NCBI GenBank assembly: GCA_030652255.1
Contig: JAUSAZ010000041.1
Span: 1 to 43,287, forward strand
Reading direction: 5' to 3'
DNA length: 43,287 nt
DNA from: Myxococcales bacterium
Lineage (GTDB): Bacteria; Myxococcota_A; Polyangia; Polyangiales; Ga0077539
Positions 30,294 to 41,156 of this stretch are shown piece by piece. Position 1 is the stretch's first letter, and each line of letters starts with the position of its first letter. Under the pieces are notes generated by a model that was not told the DNA's origin, ran no database searches, and saw only the letters and a program-made list of their open reading frames with translations. The position numbers were made by a program, and so were the translations under genes.

Positions 30294-30671
30294 CTATGCC
30301 TTCGTGGTGGGGGGAGGAGGCGCCGGGGCGGCCGCCGGGGCGCTGCTCGACCCGCTGTCACCGCTGCTGCCGCCGGTGGTGGTGCTGGGGGCGCTCGACC
30401 CGCCCTCGCTGCCGCCCGTCGCGGCGGGCGTGGCGGCCGGGGTGCCGCCGACCTTCGACCCGGTGCCGCCGTCGGCCTTCTTGTTCGACCCGCCGCTGTA
30501 CGCGTCGGCGTACCAGCCGGAGCCCTTCAGGATGAAGTTGGCGGAGTTGATGAGCCGGCGCACGGCCTCAACCCCGCACGAGGGGCACACCTTCGTGGGA
30601 TCGTCGGACATGCGCTGCACCTGCTCGAAGGCATGGCCACAAGCGCTGCACTGGTAGGAGTAGGTTGGCAT
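30294..30671 (-). CDS. FmdB-like zinc-ribbon protein
   Basis: 125 residues. The N-terminal 45 residues form a zinc ribbon with Cys8, Cys11 (CSACGHAF), Cys29 and Cys32 (CPSCG), the pattern of the FmdB family of small regulatory zinc-ribbon proteins (MPTYSYQC start). The rest is a disordered Gly/Ser/Thr/Pro/Ala tail ending PPPPTTKA. FmdB was first linked to formamidase-operon regulation; the real role of most members is unknown. It lies between the PspA gene (36 bp away) and the Mpo1-like gene (7 bp) and is probably co-transcribed with both. Confidence 0.88.
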   Translation of the reverse strand: MPTYSYQCSACGHAFEQVQRMSDDPTKVCPSCGVEAVRRLINSANFILKGSGWYADAYSGGSNKKADGGTGSKVGGTPAATPAATGGSEGGSSAPSTTTGGSSGDSGSSSAPAAAPAPPPPTTKA

Positions 30672-30707
30672 CGGTGCCCCGACGGGTAATCCCGTGCGGC
30701 GCGACCG

Positions 30708-31523
30708 TCAACCGTTCTGACGCCGCGCCTTGGCCGCCGTGAGGGCCGCCTCGAGCTCGGCCTCCTCGCTGGCCTCGACCTGCGCGGCCTCTTCGGCGCC
30801 GGTGTTGACGCGCACGTTGGTGGGGCCCTGGGCGGTCGCGGCCACCGGCGGGGCGACGCCCATCTTGCGCTTCAATTCGTCGAGGGCCATGTCGGCGCCC
30901 TTGGACACCTCGAGGTCTTTGAAGCGCTGCGAGAGGGCGTCGCCGGAGTACTGCTCGGCCACCTCGGTCTGCGCGTCGGCCTCGGCCTCCATCTGCACGA
31001 TCTTCTCCTCCATGCGGTTGAAGGTGTCGAAGGCGCTGTCGTTGGAGAGCCCCTGCATCGTCTCGTGGATGGCCTTCTGCGCCTCCGCCCGCTTCTTGCG
31101 CGCGACGAGGACGTTCTTCTTGCGCTTGGCCTCCTCGATCTTGTTGTTGAGCGTCTTGAGGGCGGTCTTGAGCTGCTCGACCGCGGTCTTCTGCTTCTGC
31201 CACTGGCGCTCGAACTCCGCCGAGAGGCTCTCGTGCTCCTTCTGCCGGAGCAGGGCCTCCTTGGCGAGCCCGTCGTCGCCCGCGCGCACGGCCATCATCG
31301 CCTTGCGCTCCCACTCCTCGGCGGTGGCGCGCTCGGTCTCGAACTGCTTGGCCAGGCGCTTCTCGTCGGCGATGGAGAGGGCGACCTGCTTCTTCGCCTC
31401 CCCGAGCTGGGTGTTCATCTCCAGGATGACCTGGTTGAGCATCTTCTCCGGGTCCTCACTCTTCGAGATGAGGTCGTTGAGGTTGCTCTTGATCAGCGAG
31501 GCCAGTCTGCCGAAGATTCCCAT
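30708..31523 (-). CDS. pspA: Phage shock protein A (PspA/IM30 family)
   Basis: 271 residues from the ATG at 31523. The N-terminus MGIFGRLASLIKSNLNDLI is the amphipathic membrane-binding helix of the family, followed by SEDPEKMLNQVILEM and long heptad-rich coiled-coil helices (about 25-190). PspA assembles into ESCRT-III-like polymers that protect and reshape membranes under envelope stress. The C-terminal 60 residues are an Ala/Glu-rich helix after a flexible linker (MGVAPPVAATAQGPTNV), longer than in E. coli PspA. It is downstream of the YbjN-like gene by 60 bp and upstream of FmdB. No PspF-type regulator is adjacent. Confidence 0.93.
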   Translation of the reverse strand: MGIFGRLASLIKSNLNDLISKSEDPEKMLNQVILEMNTQLGEAKKQVALSIADEKRLAKQFETERATAEEWERKAMMAVRAGDDGLAKEALLRQKEHESLSAEFERQWQKQKTAVEQLKTALKTLNNKIEEAKRKKNVLVARKKRAEAQKAIHETMQGLSNDSAFDTFNRMEEKIVQMEAEADAQTEVAEQYSGDALSQRFKDLEVSKGADMALDELKRKMGVAPPVAATAQGPTNVRVNTGAEEAAQVEASEEAELEAALTAAKARRQNG

Positions 31524-31583
31524 AGGGCTATTGGTTCTCTGTTCGCTGGAGTGATGGGGGGTGACGTCGCCTGCGATGGTGCT

Positions 31584-31967
31584 TCAGCCGCGCAGCGTCG
31601 CGACGTGCTGCGACGCCGCGATGCCGAGGTCGTCGATGACCGCCTGGAACTCGTTGGGGTCGAGGTTGTCGAGCGGCAGCGCCGCCGTGAGGTAGATGCC
31701 GTCGTTCTGGAGGCAGAACGCGCTGTGGAGCAGCCCCGAGCCGTTGAGCCGCAGGAGGTTCTCGAAGAGCGCCTCGCGGCCGGCGGTGCCCTCCACGGGC
31801 TCGTCGAGCACCCGCAGCCGGAACACCACCACCGGCGACTCGACCTTGATGGCCAGGTTGTGCAGCCCGGAGGCGTCGTCGGTCACCACGAAGAGGCCGC
31901 CCCCGAGGTCCTGGTAGGGGATGCCGAACTCGACGAGGAATCGCTCAACATCCTGTTCAGTCCGCAT
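31584..31967 (-). CDS. YbjN-like (type III secretion chaperone-like fold) protein
   Basis: 127 residues from the ATG at 31967. The frame is open to 32012, but that part is unlike the rest. The start MRTEQDVERFLVEFGIPYQDL and the alternating strands GLFVVTDDASGLHNLAIKVE and VVVFRLRVLDEP are the pattern of YbjN/CesT-fold proteins, small chaperone-like folds. The ending GIYLTAALPLDNLDPNEFQA fits the last helix-strand pair. YbjN proteins modulate stress, motility or secretion; no substrate is known here. It lies 60 bp upstream of pspA on the same strand, so the two may be co-regulated. Confidence 0.72.
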   Translation of the reverse strand: MRTEQDVERFLVEFGIPYQDLGGGLFVVTDDASGLHNLAIKVESPVVVFRLRVLDEPVEGTAGREALFENLLRLNGSGLLHSAFCLQNDGIYLTAALPLDNLDPNEFQAVIDDLGIAASQHVATLRG

Positions 31968-32031
31968 GATGGCGCGGGAGCCTAGCAGGCATCGCGGAGC
32001 GCACGCCAGCACCTCCTCGCGGGCCGCGTCC

Positions 32032-33666
32032 TCACAGCGACCAGAGCGCCACCATCGTCGCGGCGAGCGAGACCGCCACGCCCGCGAGCGCGGCCGTCAG
32101 CAGGTCGAGGTACCCGCCCTCCAGCCCGATGGAGCGCAGCAGCGAACGCTCGTCGCCCGCGTGCAGGATGATCCGGTCCTCGGGGCCGCCGCCCACGATC
32201 GCCATGGTGGAGTCCGCGCGGTACGAGCCCGCGGCCTTCGGGTCTTCGATGCGCCGGCACTGCCCGAGCACGTAGAGGGTCTCCCCGGGGTCGAGCACGC
32301 TCTCCTCGACGCTCCAGCGCAGGTGCGTGGCGCTCGGCCGCAGCGGGCCGACGGGGCTGGCGGCCAGGGCGCGCGCCACCGCGCTGATGCTGCCCTCCTT
32401 GAAGGTGGTCACGCTCGATCGCAGGTCGACCTCGGCGTGCTTCGGGTCGATGAGCCCGTCGCCGCTCGCGTCGACCACCGGGATGCGCGCGGGCCAGTAC
32501 TCCCGCGCCACGAGCCGCGTCACCTGCGTCTTGCCGACGGCGATGGTCTCCTCGACGCGCAGCTCGACCCAGGCGTGCGGGCGCTTGTCGAGCAGGCCCG
32601 TCGCAGGGGCGCCGCCGTCGCGCACCCGCACCGCGAGCTCGACCACCCCGCCGCGGGCGTCGCGCAGCGGCACCGTCTCGGCCTCGCGCACCGGCGCCAT
32701 CGCGCGATCGAGGTTGCGCCGCCGGTGGCGCACCACCACCACGAGCACGCCGGCGACGGCGCACACCACGAGCCCGAAGAGGTAGCCCGGCCGGCCGCGC
32801 GAGAGGGCGCTGCCCGCGGGCGACGACGTGATGTTGGCGACCTGCACGATGGCGCAGAGCAGGGCGGCGCCCGCCACGCCGAACACCTGGGGCCAGGCCG
32901 CGAAGGGGAGTACCGGGCCAGCGCGGCGCAGCAGGGCGTCGGCGAGGGGCCGGGCGCGCAGGACGTACCAGAGCCAGGCCAGCGCGGCGACGAGGGCCGC
33001 GGCGCCGCCCGCGAGGCGGCCCGCGACGGCGCTGGCGTGGGCGTCGATGCGGGGCTGCGCGGTGCCGTCGCCGGTGGTGACCGTGAGGGGGGTGACGCCG
33101 CAGCCGGTGAGGAACCCGCCCTCGACGCAGCCCTCCAGGAAGACGGTCTCGCCGTGGGCGATGCAGTGCGCGCGCAGCCGGCCGCCGAGGGGGACGTCCG
33201 CGAGCACGGTGCGGAACCACGGCTCGCGATCGGCCGGGACCACCAGCATGTCGAGGGGGTCGAAGACCGCGGGCTCGTGGGCGCGCACGCGGAGGGCCCC
33301 GTGGTCGACCGTCGCGCCCGCCGAGCGGAACCAGCTCGCGTCGCGCCGCCAGCCGCCGTTCTTGCCCGAGACGTAGTGCTCGTGCACGACCTCGCAGAGA
33401 GGCGGCCGGTCGCCCTCCGACGCGTGCACGGTCGCGGAGAAGCGGAGCGTCCCGGCGGACTGCACGGAGCTCGAGAGGTGCCGCAGGCGGTAGAGCGCCG
33501 AGGACGGGTCGAGCGCCTCGCGCAGGCCCTTCACGCCGGACACCGCGCCCCAGGCGGCGATGCCGAGCCCGAAGGACAGGACGAAGAAGGTCAGGAGCGC
33601 CCGCCCGAGGAGGCCGGTGCTGCGCTGACCCAGGAGCAGGCGTGACCCGAAGCCGGTGCGAGCCAT
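32032..33666 (-). CDS. GIDE-domain polytopic membrane protein
   Basis: 544 residues. Membrane segments lie near 20-42, 214-236, 255-277, 295-313 and 520-543. The C-terminal soluble region, with HAWVELRVEETIAVGKT (about 364-380) and ESVLDPGETLYVLGQCRRIE (about 455-474), matches the GIDE domain, the membrane-associated domain first seen in the mitochondrial E3 ligase MULAN. Bacterial GIDE proteins have no ligase ring and are envelope proteins of unclear role. The large first extracytoplasmic loop (about 45-210) has four to five Cys that could form disulfides. Its position upstream of YbjN and PspA genes, on the same strand, suggests an envelope-stress group. Confidence 0.75.
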   Translation of the reverse strand: MARTGFGSRLLLGQRSTGLLGRALLTFFVLSFGLGIAAWGAVSGVKGLREALDPSSALYRLRHLSSSVQSAGTLRFSATVHASEGDRPPLCEVVHEHYVSGKNGGWRRDASWFRSAGATVDHGALRVRAHEPAVFDPLDMLVVPADREPWFRTVLADVPLGGRLRAHCIAHGETVFLEGCVEGGFLTGCGVTPLTVTTGDGTAQPRIDAHASAVAGRLAGGAAALVAALAWLWYVLRARPLADALLRRAGPVLPFAAWPQVFGVAGAALLCAIVQVANITSSPAGSALSRGRPGYLFGLVVCAVAGVLVVVVRHRRRNLDRAMAPVREAETVPLRDARGGVVELAVRVRDGGAPATGLLDKRPHAWVELRVEETIAVGKTQVTRLVAREYWPARIPVVDASGDGLIDPKHAEVDLRSSVTTFKEGSISAVARALAASPVGPLRPSATHLRWSVEESVLDPGETLYVLGQCRRIEDPKAAGSYRADSTMAIVGGGPEDRIILHAGDERSLLRSIGLEGGYLDLLTAALAGVAVSLAATMVALWSL

Positions 33667-33709
33667 AGGCCGGGGATGATGGCACGGCCGGGGCGGAGCG
33701 CGAGCGAGC

Positions 33710-34576
33710 CTACGGCTCCCGGGCGACGGCCTCGTGGCGCAGCGCCCACGCCTCGTAGGCAGGCACCCCGAGGGCCGCGAAGGACGGCAGGATCACCTCG
33801 TCGATGCGGCGGTAGAACGCCGGTGCGAAGCGCCACCGGGAGGCGATGCCGAGGGCGACGGCGCCGGGATCTTCGGGCGTCTCCGGGGCCGCGGGCACCT
33901 CACCGCCGTCGGGGCGGAGGCACCCGGCGTTCATCTGGTCGTAGTGGGCGAAGGCGAAGGCGAGGTCGGCCCCGAGCCACTCGCGCTCGTCGTCCGTGAG
34001 CCGCGGAAACACCACCCGCGCGAGGGCCCACCCGAAGCGGTCGTGCAGCACCTCGTCGCGCAGGAGGGTGTCGATCACCGAGGCCACGCAGGGGTCGGTG
34101 GCGCCGTCGCGCAGCACGCCGAGCAGCCCCACGGAGGCCGCCTCGCCGACGCAGAACATCGACGCCGTCCACCGGGCCACGAAGAGGTGCGCGGGGAGCG
34201 CGTCGTCCACGAGGCGCAGGTGCCCCGGGGCGAGCGTCGCCTCGTCGTAGCCGCCGAAGGCCTCGGCGACGCGGGCGCACAGCTCCGTGTGCCGGGCCTC
34301 GTCCTGGAGCAGCCGCGAGGCGGCGCAGCTTACCTCCAGGGGTAATCCCGCCTCCGGGAAGCGCGCGATGAGCTCGCCGAAGACCACCATCGAGCGGTAC
34401 TCCGCCTCGACGCGCGCGGCCCACCCCCGGCGCACGCGCTCGCGCAGCGCGTCGGGAACGCCCGCGGGGTCGAGGCGCTCCCACGGGGGCGCCGGACGCG
34501 GGCCGTCGAGCATCCGCCGGTGCATCGAGCGGAAGAGCTTCTCGTCGGTGCCGAGCGGGACGCGCCGGCGCACCAC
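33710..34576 (-). CDS. Ferritin-like (diiron carboxylate) protein
   Basis: 288 residues from a GTG at 34576. A second GTG directly after it is an alternative. Helical blocks hold a diiron set: Glu59 in VEAEYRSMVVFGEL, Glu93/His96 in QDEARHTEL, Glu145 in CVGEAASVG and Glu175/His178 in RDEVLHDRFG. The two E-x2-H pairs mark the ferritin-like/diiron oxidase fold. Known members store iron or use O2 to oxidise substrates. It starts 4 bp after the stop of the proline-rich lipoprotein gene, so the pair is probably translationally coupled. A hydroxylase acting on that protein, or on a small molecule, is possible but unproven. Confidence 0.72.
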   Translation of the reverse strand: MVRRRVPLGTDEKLFRSMHRRMLDGPRPAPPWERLDPAGVPDALRERVRRGWAARVEAEYRSMVVFGELIARFPEAGLPLEVSCAASRLLQDEARHTELCARVAEAFGGYDEATLAPGHLRLVDDALPAHLFVARWTASMFCVGEAASVGLLGVLRDGATDPCVASVIDTLLRDEVLHDRFGWALARVVFPRLTDDEREWLGADLAFAFAHYDQMNAGCLRPDGGEVPAAPETPEDPGAVALGIASRWRFAPAFYRRIDEVILPSFAALGVPAYEAWALRHEAVAREP

Positions 34577-34580
34577 CGGG

Positions 34581-34946
34581 TCAGCCGTTGCCGGGCGGCG
34601 GGAGCGGGCGCCGCGGGGGCGGCGGGCGGTTGATCGTCGGCTGCGGCGGGTGGGCCGGGGTGTTGGGCGAGGGCAGCGGGTACGGCCGCGGCGGCGGCGG
34701 GGGATTGACCGTGGGCATCTCGAGCGCGGCGTCGGGCACCTCCACCACGGGCGGCGGCGGGGGTGGTGGCGGGGGCGGCGGGGGATTGGGCGGCGGGTCG
34801 GGCGGGCGGTTGATGGTCTCGACGGGCTGGTTGACCGGCGGCTCCGGGGGACGCGAGCACGCGGCGGTGGTGACCGCGGCGCCCGCGAGCGCGATGAGGC
34901 GGGCGCGGAGCCGGGCGAGGCGCTCGGGGTCGACGTGGGTGGCCAT
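34581..34946 (-). CDS. Small proline-rich lipoprotein (121 aa)
   Basis: 121 residues. The N-terminus (RLIALAGAAVTTAAC, Cys at about 31) resembles a lipoprotein signal with a long basic lead, then SRPPEPPVNQPVETINRPPD. The rest is almost wholly Pro with Asn, Arg and Val (NPPPPP, RPYPLPSP, INRPPPPRRPLPPP). The DNA of such a region can produce false open frames, but the start, lipobox and 4-bp gap to the ferritin-like gene support it as real. No domain is recognisable. A secreted Pro-rich protein coupled to an oxidase is unusual, so a modified-peptide or Pro-hydroxylation idea is conceivable, but is only an inference. Confidence 0.6.
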   Translation of the reverse strand: MATHVDPERLARLRARLIALAGAAVTTAACSRPPEPPVNQPVETINRPPDPPPNPPPPPPPPPPPPVVEVPDAALEMPTVNPPPPPRPYPLPSPNTPAHPPQPTINRPPPPRRPLPPPGNG

Positions 34947-35003
34947 CGGAGGGAGACGCTACACCACCGCCGCGGGGCGGTGGGAGGGGGGGGGGATGGG
35001 GCG

Positions 35004-37769
35004 CTACTTCACGGGCTTGCTCGTGTGCTCCTTGCCGTCGAAGCGCAGGAGCGTCGGGCGGCCGTCGAACTGCGTCGCGAGGGAGCACGGGCGCCGCCAG
35101 ACCCGGAAGAGGTTCTTCAGGGTCTCCTTGCCCTTCTCCTGGTCGAGGTCGACGCCCTGGTGCTCGTGGCGCAGCAGCAGCTCGCCGCGGTTCTCGTAGT
35201 TGCCGTCCTCCACGAAGATGAAGGGGTTGCCGAAGTTGGTCATCTGGAAGAGCAGCTTCTCCTTGATGGCCTTGAACTCCCGCGTGTCGATCTCGAAGCG
35301 GTCGTTGCGGTTCGACCACGCGTAGGTGAAGAGCTTGTTCTCGATGACGAACTCCGGCGTCAGGAACTCATCGATGAACATCACGTCCGTGTAGAGCGCG
35401 CGCACCTCGAAGATCTTCTTGCGCCCGAGCCCCAGCTGCCGGTCCCAGTGCAGCCGGTCTTCGAGGTTGGTGCAGTCCTCCCACTCCTTGCCGAAGCGGC
35501 CCTTGTTCCACCGCTCCTCGATGTTGCGATAGAGCTCGACGCCCAGCTTGTAGGGGTTGAGGTTCTTGCCGCCGCCGCCCATCACCGAGGCGTTGCGGTC
35601 GGAGTAGTCGATGATCTCGCTCGCGTCGCACGCGAAGCCCGTCATGATCTTCGAGTGCCAGAACGAGTTGTGGTTGACCACGCCCCCCGCCGCGTAACGG
35701 TGCGTGTCCTCGACCGAGATGTCGTAGACGTCCGAGCGGCCGCGCTCCAGCGACACCACCTCGTCGTCCCAGCGCTCGGCCTTCGTCCAACGGTGCCCTG
35801 AGACGTAGGCCTCCAGCGCCGCCTGCTTGCGCTCCAGGCCGAAGCCCACCACCTCGGCGAAGCGCGCCGCCGACGCGCCCGCGACGTGGACGTGCCAGCA
35901 GCCGTCCTTCTGCGCCCGCCGCCGGGAGAGCACCCCGAAGTTCAACAGCAGCAGCTGCACCTGGCGCGACATCTCCGCCGACGCCGTCGACAGGATCACG
36001 CCCTGCCGCCCCGCGTACCCGTCGCAGTCGAAGTACGCCCGCAGGAAGGCCTGCACCACCGCGGCCGGTGAGCGCATCACCTTCGCCGGGACCCGCTTGC
36101 GCGCCGCGCTCGGCCCCTCGGTGAGCCCGAAGCTCTCCACCATGAGGTCTGACAGCGCCTCGGCGTGCACCAGCACCCGGTAGCGGTTGCCGTCGAGGTG
36201 CGTCTGCGCCTCCAGCCCGAAGGCGTCGTGGATCAAGGTCGCGAAGCGCACCGCCTGCGGGAGGTCGCCGGTGGTCAGCCCGAGGTGGCGCTTCACGCGG
36301 CTGATGTGCCCGTCGCCCACCAGGTACCCGAGGATGGCCCCCACCCGCGCGTCCAGGGTCGCAGGGATCTTCAGCGCCTTGCGCCGGGCGGGGAGCACCC
36401 ACGGGGTCTCCTCGTAGGCCGTCGCCTCCAGCGCCTGCGCCACCGCCGCGCCCGAGCGTGTCACCCGACCCGCGCGGTGCCGCAGCACCGTCCACACGCT
36501 GACGCCGGCCTCTTCGGCCACGTCGTCGAGGGTGACCGCGCGCGCCTCCGTGTACGACAGCGCGACCTCGTCCCGGGCCCACATTCCCCCGCCGCCCGAG
36601 ACCTGCACGCGATCGCCCGGCGCGAGCTCGTCGAGCCGCTTCCAGGTCTCGCCGTCGGCCAGCAGCACCCGGTGGTTGACCGAGCCGCAGAGCTCGATGC
36701 CGCGCCGCGTGCGCATGGTCACCGTCTCGTGGTCGCGGATCACGTTCTGGTCATAGACCCGACGTGGCGCCTCGCCGTCGAACACGGTGTCGCTCGCGCC
36801 CTCGACGAGCTCGCGCATCGTGACCACGCCCGCCGCCGTGAACACCAGGCTGTCCGGGTGCAGGCAGGCCCACCCCTCGTTCATGACCTTGGTCTGCGCC
36901 TGCGGCCAGAAGTAGTAGGCCTCCTCGCGGATGACCTCCAGCACGTCGCGCTCCCACCGCTCCAGCGGCGCGTTCTCCAGCAGGAACCACAGCACGTCGC
37001 GCATGGGCTTCTCGGGGAAGCGCTTGGTCTGCGCGGCCTCGGCGTCCATCTTCGCGCGCTGCGCGTCGAGGTACTCCTTCGGGTTGATGAACGAGTCCAT
37101 GTACCCGCTCGACTTCAGCCGCGGAACCTCCTCGGCGGGCGCGTTCTCGTCCTTCTCGGGCGCGCGCGGACGGCCCTCCAGCATGCGCCCCGGCGGGTCG
37201 ATGAGGTTCTCCAGCGAGTGGCACACGTCGATGAACTCCTCCACGGGGCTCACCCCGTAGCGGTCCATGTGCCGGCGCACCCGCGAGGCGTGGTTGGCGA
37301 AGGTGTCGATCCACTTGCGCGTGGGCAGACGGTCCATGCGCGAGACCACCATGTCCTCCGCGCGGCCGGGGGGGCGGCGGTCCTGGTCGGTCACCTTGAA
37401 GGCGTAGTTGTTCTTGAAGAAGTCGTTGTGGCCGCAGACGTGCGCCATCACCAGCTTCTGGTCGGTGAGCGAGTTGCCCTCCAGCAGGTAGGCCACGCAG
37501 GGGTTGTTGTTGATCACCATCTCGTAGATGCGTGACAGCCCGTACTCACTCGACTTCTTCAGCCGCTCGTAGTCCATCCCCCAGCGCCAGTGGGGATAGC
37601 GGGTGGGGAAGCCCCCGAAGGCCGCCACCTCGTTCATCTCGTCGAAGCTCAGCACCTCGAAGATCTGCGGGAAGAAATCGAGCCCGCTGCGCCGCGCGTA
37701 GCCCTCGATCTTCTCCTGCCACTCGCGCAGATACTCCGGGAGCGCGGCCCGCAATCCGGTGGACTCCAT
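35004..37769 (-). CDS. spoVR: SpoVR-family protein interrupted by an intein
   Basis: 921 residues as translated. Residues 1-301 and 702-921 are the host protein: WRWGMDYERLKKSSEYGLSR, NNPCVAYLLEGNSLTDQKLV and the C-terminal part with GGGGKNLNPYKLGVELYRNI match SpoVR/YcgB. Removing residues 302-701 gives a 521-residue protein, the usual family length, and rejoins the conserved MNEGWA and SFWHSKI. The intein has its own entry. SpoVR works with the vWA protein YeaH and the kinase PrkA in stress and stationary-phase responses, with a poorly known molecular role. YeaH lies 7 bp upstream. Mature SpoVR should appear only after protein splicing. The gene is 15% longer at the protein level than any alternative frame and has no internal stop. 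Confidence 0.93.
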   Translation of the reverse strand: MESTGLRAALPEYLREWQEKIEGYARRSGLDFFPQIFEVLSFDEMNEVAAFGGFPTRYPHWRWGMDYERLKKSSEYGLSRIYEMVINNNPCVAYLLEGNSLTDQKLVMAHVCGHNDFFKNNYAFKVTDQDRRPPGRAEDMVVSRMDRLPTRKWIDTFANHASRVRRHMDRYGVSPVEEFIDVCHSLENLIDPPGRMLEGRPRAPEKDENAPAEEVPRLKSSGYMDSFINPKEYLDAQRAKMDAEAAQTKRFPEKPMRDVLWFLLENAPLERWERDVLEVIREEAYYFWPQAQTKVMNEGWACLHPDSLVFTAAGVVTMRELVEGASDTVFDGEAPRRVYDQNVIRDHETVTMRTRRGIELCGSVNHRVLLADGETWKRLDELAPGDRVQVSGGGGMWARDEVALSYTEARAVTLDDVAEEAGVSVWTVLRHRAGRVTRSGAAVAQALEATAYEETPWVLPARRKALKIPATLDARVGAILGYLVGDGHISRVKRHLGLTTGDLPQAVRFATLIHDAFGLEAQTHLDGNRYRVLVHAEALSDLMVESFGLTEGPSAARKRVPAKVMRSPAAVVQAFLRAYFDCDGYAGRQGVILSTASAEMSRQVQLLLLNFGVLSRRRAQKDGCWHVHVAGASAARFAEVVGFGLERKQAALEAYVSGHRWTKAERWDDEVVSLERGRSDVYDISVEDTHRYAAGGVVNHNSFWHSKIMTGFACDASEIIDYSDRNASVMGGGGKNLNPYKLGVELYRNIEERWNKGRFGKEWEDCTNLEDRLHWDRQLGLGRKKIFEVRALYTDVMFIDEFLTPEFVIENKLFTYAWSNRNDRFEIDTREFKAIKEKLLFQMTNFGNPFIFVEDGNYENRGELLLRHEHQGVDLDQEKGKETLKNLFRVWRRPCSLATQFDGRPTLLRFDGKEHTSKPVK
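35667..36866 (-). mobile_element. Intein with LAGLIDADG homing endonuclease in spoVR
   Basis: In-frame 400 residues (302-701 of the host). Splicing blocks: Cys302 at the start (CLHPDSLVF); block B-like SVNHRVLL with His366; the end DVYDISVEDTHRYAAGG then VVNHN with His700 and Asn701, followed by Ser702 as the first C-extein residue. Between them are two LAGLIDADG-type motifs, ILGYLVGDGHI (479-489) and FLRAYFDCDG (575-584), with both acidic residues kept (Asp486 and Asp583), so the homing enzyme may be active. A helix-turn-helix-like stretch TLDDVAEEAGVSVWTVLRHR (413-432) sits before the endonuclease. Insertion in the strongly conserved MNEGWA/SFWH site is typical of inteins. Boundaries are exact to the codon. 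Confidence 0.93.
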
Positions 37770-37776
37770 TCCCCGC

Positions 37777-38889
<1,113 letters not shown>

Positions 38890-38951
38890 CGGTCGTCGAT
38901 CACCTCCGCCGGGAAGCACCGTGACGGTCATCGCCGCGGGCGTCCGTGGGG

Positions 38952-38968
38952 TCACCGTACCACGGTGA
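38952..38968. promoter_or_regulatory. Dyad upstream of the yeaH-spoVR pair
   Basis: TCACCGT (38952-38958) and ACGGTGA (38962-38968) form perfect 7-bp arms around a 3-bp centre (ACC). It lies about 63 bp upstream of the yeaH start and about 55 bp past the end of the lipoprotein gene. It could be an operator for yeaH or the stem of a terminator for the upstream genes. No U-run follows. Confidence 0.32.
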
Positions 38969-39024
38969 GGGAGAGCGACGAGGCGCGGATGCTGGCGGCG
39001 ACGGAGCGCCGTCGGTGCGCCGGG

Positions 39025-39707
39025 TCAGCCCCCCGGAGCCGGGGCCGCGCGTACGCCCGCGTCGCGCACCGCGTTGCGGCACCGTATCTCCAGCACCGGC
39101 ACCCCCGCGTCCTCCGGGATCGGCCACGCCGTCACCGCCGGGATGCAATCCGGCGCCCCCTCCAGCTGCGGCTGGTCCAGCCTGAAGCGATAGCGCGCCG
39201 GCGTGGGCGCGCTCTCCCGCGCGCAGACGCCCCGCTGCGGGTCGAGCACCTCCTCGCGCAGGATGCCGTCCCACCGCGCCGCCTCGAAGCTCTCGCCCGG
39301 CGCCAGGGTGATCGAGCCCGGCTGCCCGAGGCCCCCGTAGCCCGCGCCCGCGTCGGCCGTGCACAGCGGCATCTGCCCGATGGGGAAGGCCTTCACCCGC
39401 TCGACCCGCGCGCCGCCCGCGTACACCGCCGCCCGGTCGGAGCTCACGTTCACCCGGTGCGCGTGGATCAGCTCGTTGGTGTCGGGGTTGGTCAGCAGCC
39501 GCAGCGGCACCCGGTCGATGTTCTTCACCCGCAGCCGAAGCACCACCCGCTCGGTCGGGCCAGCGTCCGGCGGACCCGCGTCCACCCGCCGCCCGCCCGC
39601 GTCGCGCGCCACCACCACGGGCGCCACCACCACGGGCGCCCTCGGGGGGTCGCTCTTCTCGCAGCCCAGGGCCAGCGCCGCCAGGGCGCCCATCGTCGCG
39701 TGCCGCA

Positions 39708-39708
<1 letters not shown>
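39025..39708 (-). CDS. Lipoprotein of unknown function (227 aa)
   Basis: 227 residues from the ATG at 39708 (a GTG at 39711 is directly in front). The N-terminus RHATMGALAALALGC has a lipobox with Cys near 16. A Val/Ala/Pro/Asp linker follows (to about 55), then a globular domain with strands such as VVLRLRVKNIDRVPLRLLTN and GSITLAPGESFEAARWDG, suggesting a beta-sandwich. Several Cys in the second half could form disulfides. The start shares its first base with the last base of the ntrC-like gene stop (TGATG), so it is translationally coupled to that regulator. I do not recognise the family. Confidence 0.78.
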
Positions 39709-41120
<1,412 letters not shown>

Positions 41121-41156
41121 GATGCGCGGACTCTACCCCATCTCCCCGCGGCCCCA

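Noticed and set aside
35368..36582. Frame inside the intein in a different register
   Set aside because: Shadow of the intein; Gly/Arg-rich with no motifs.
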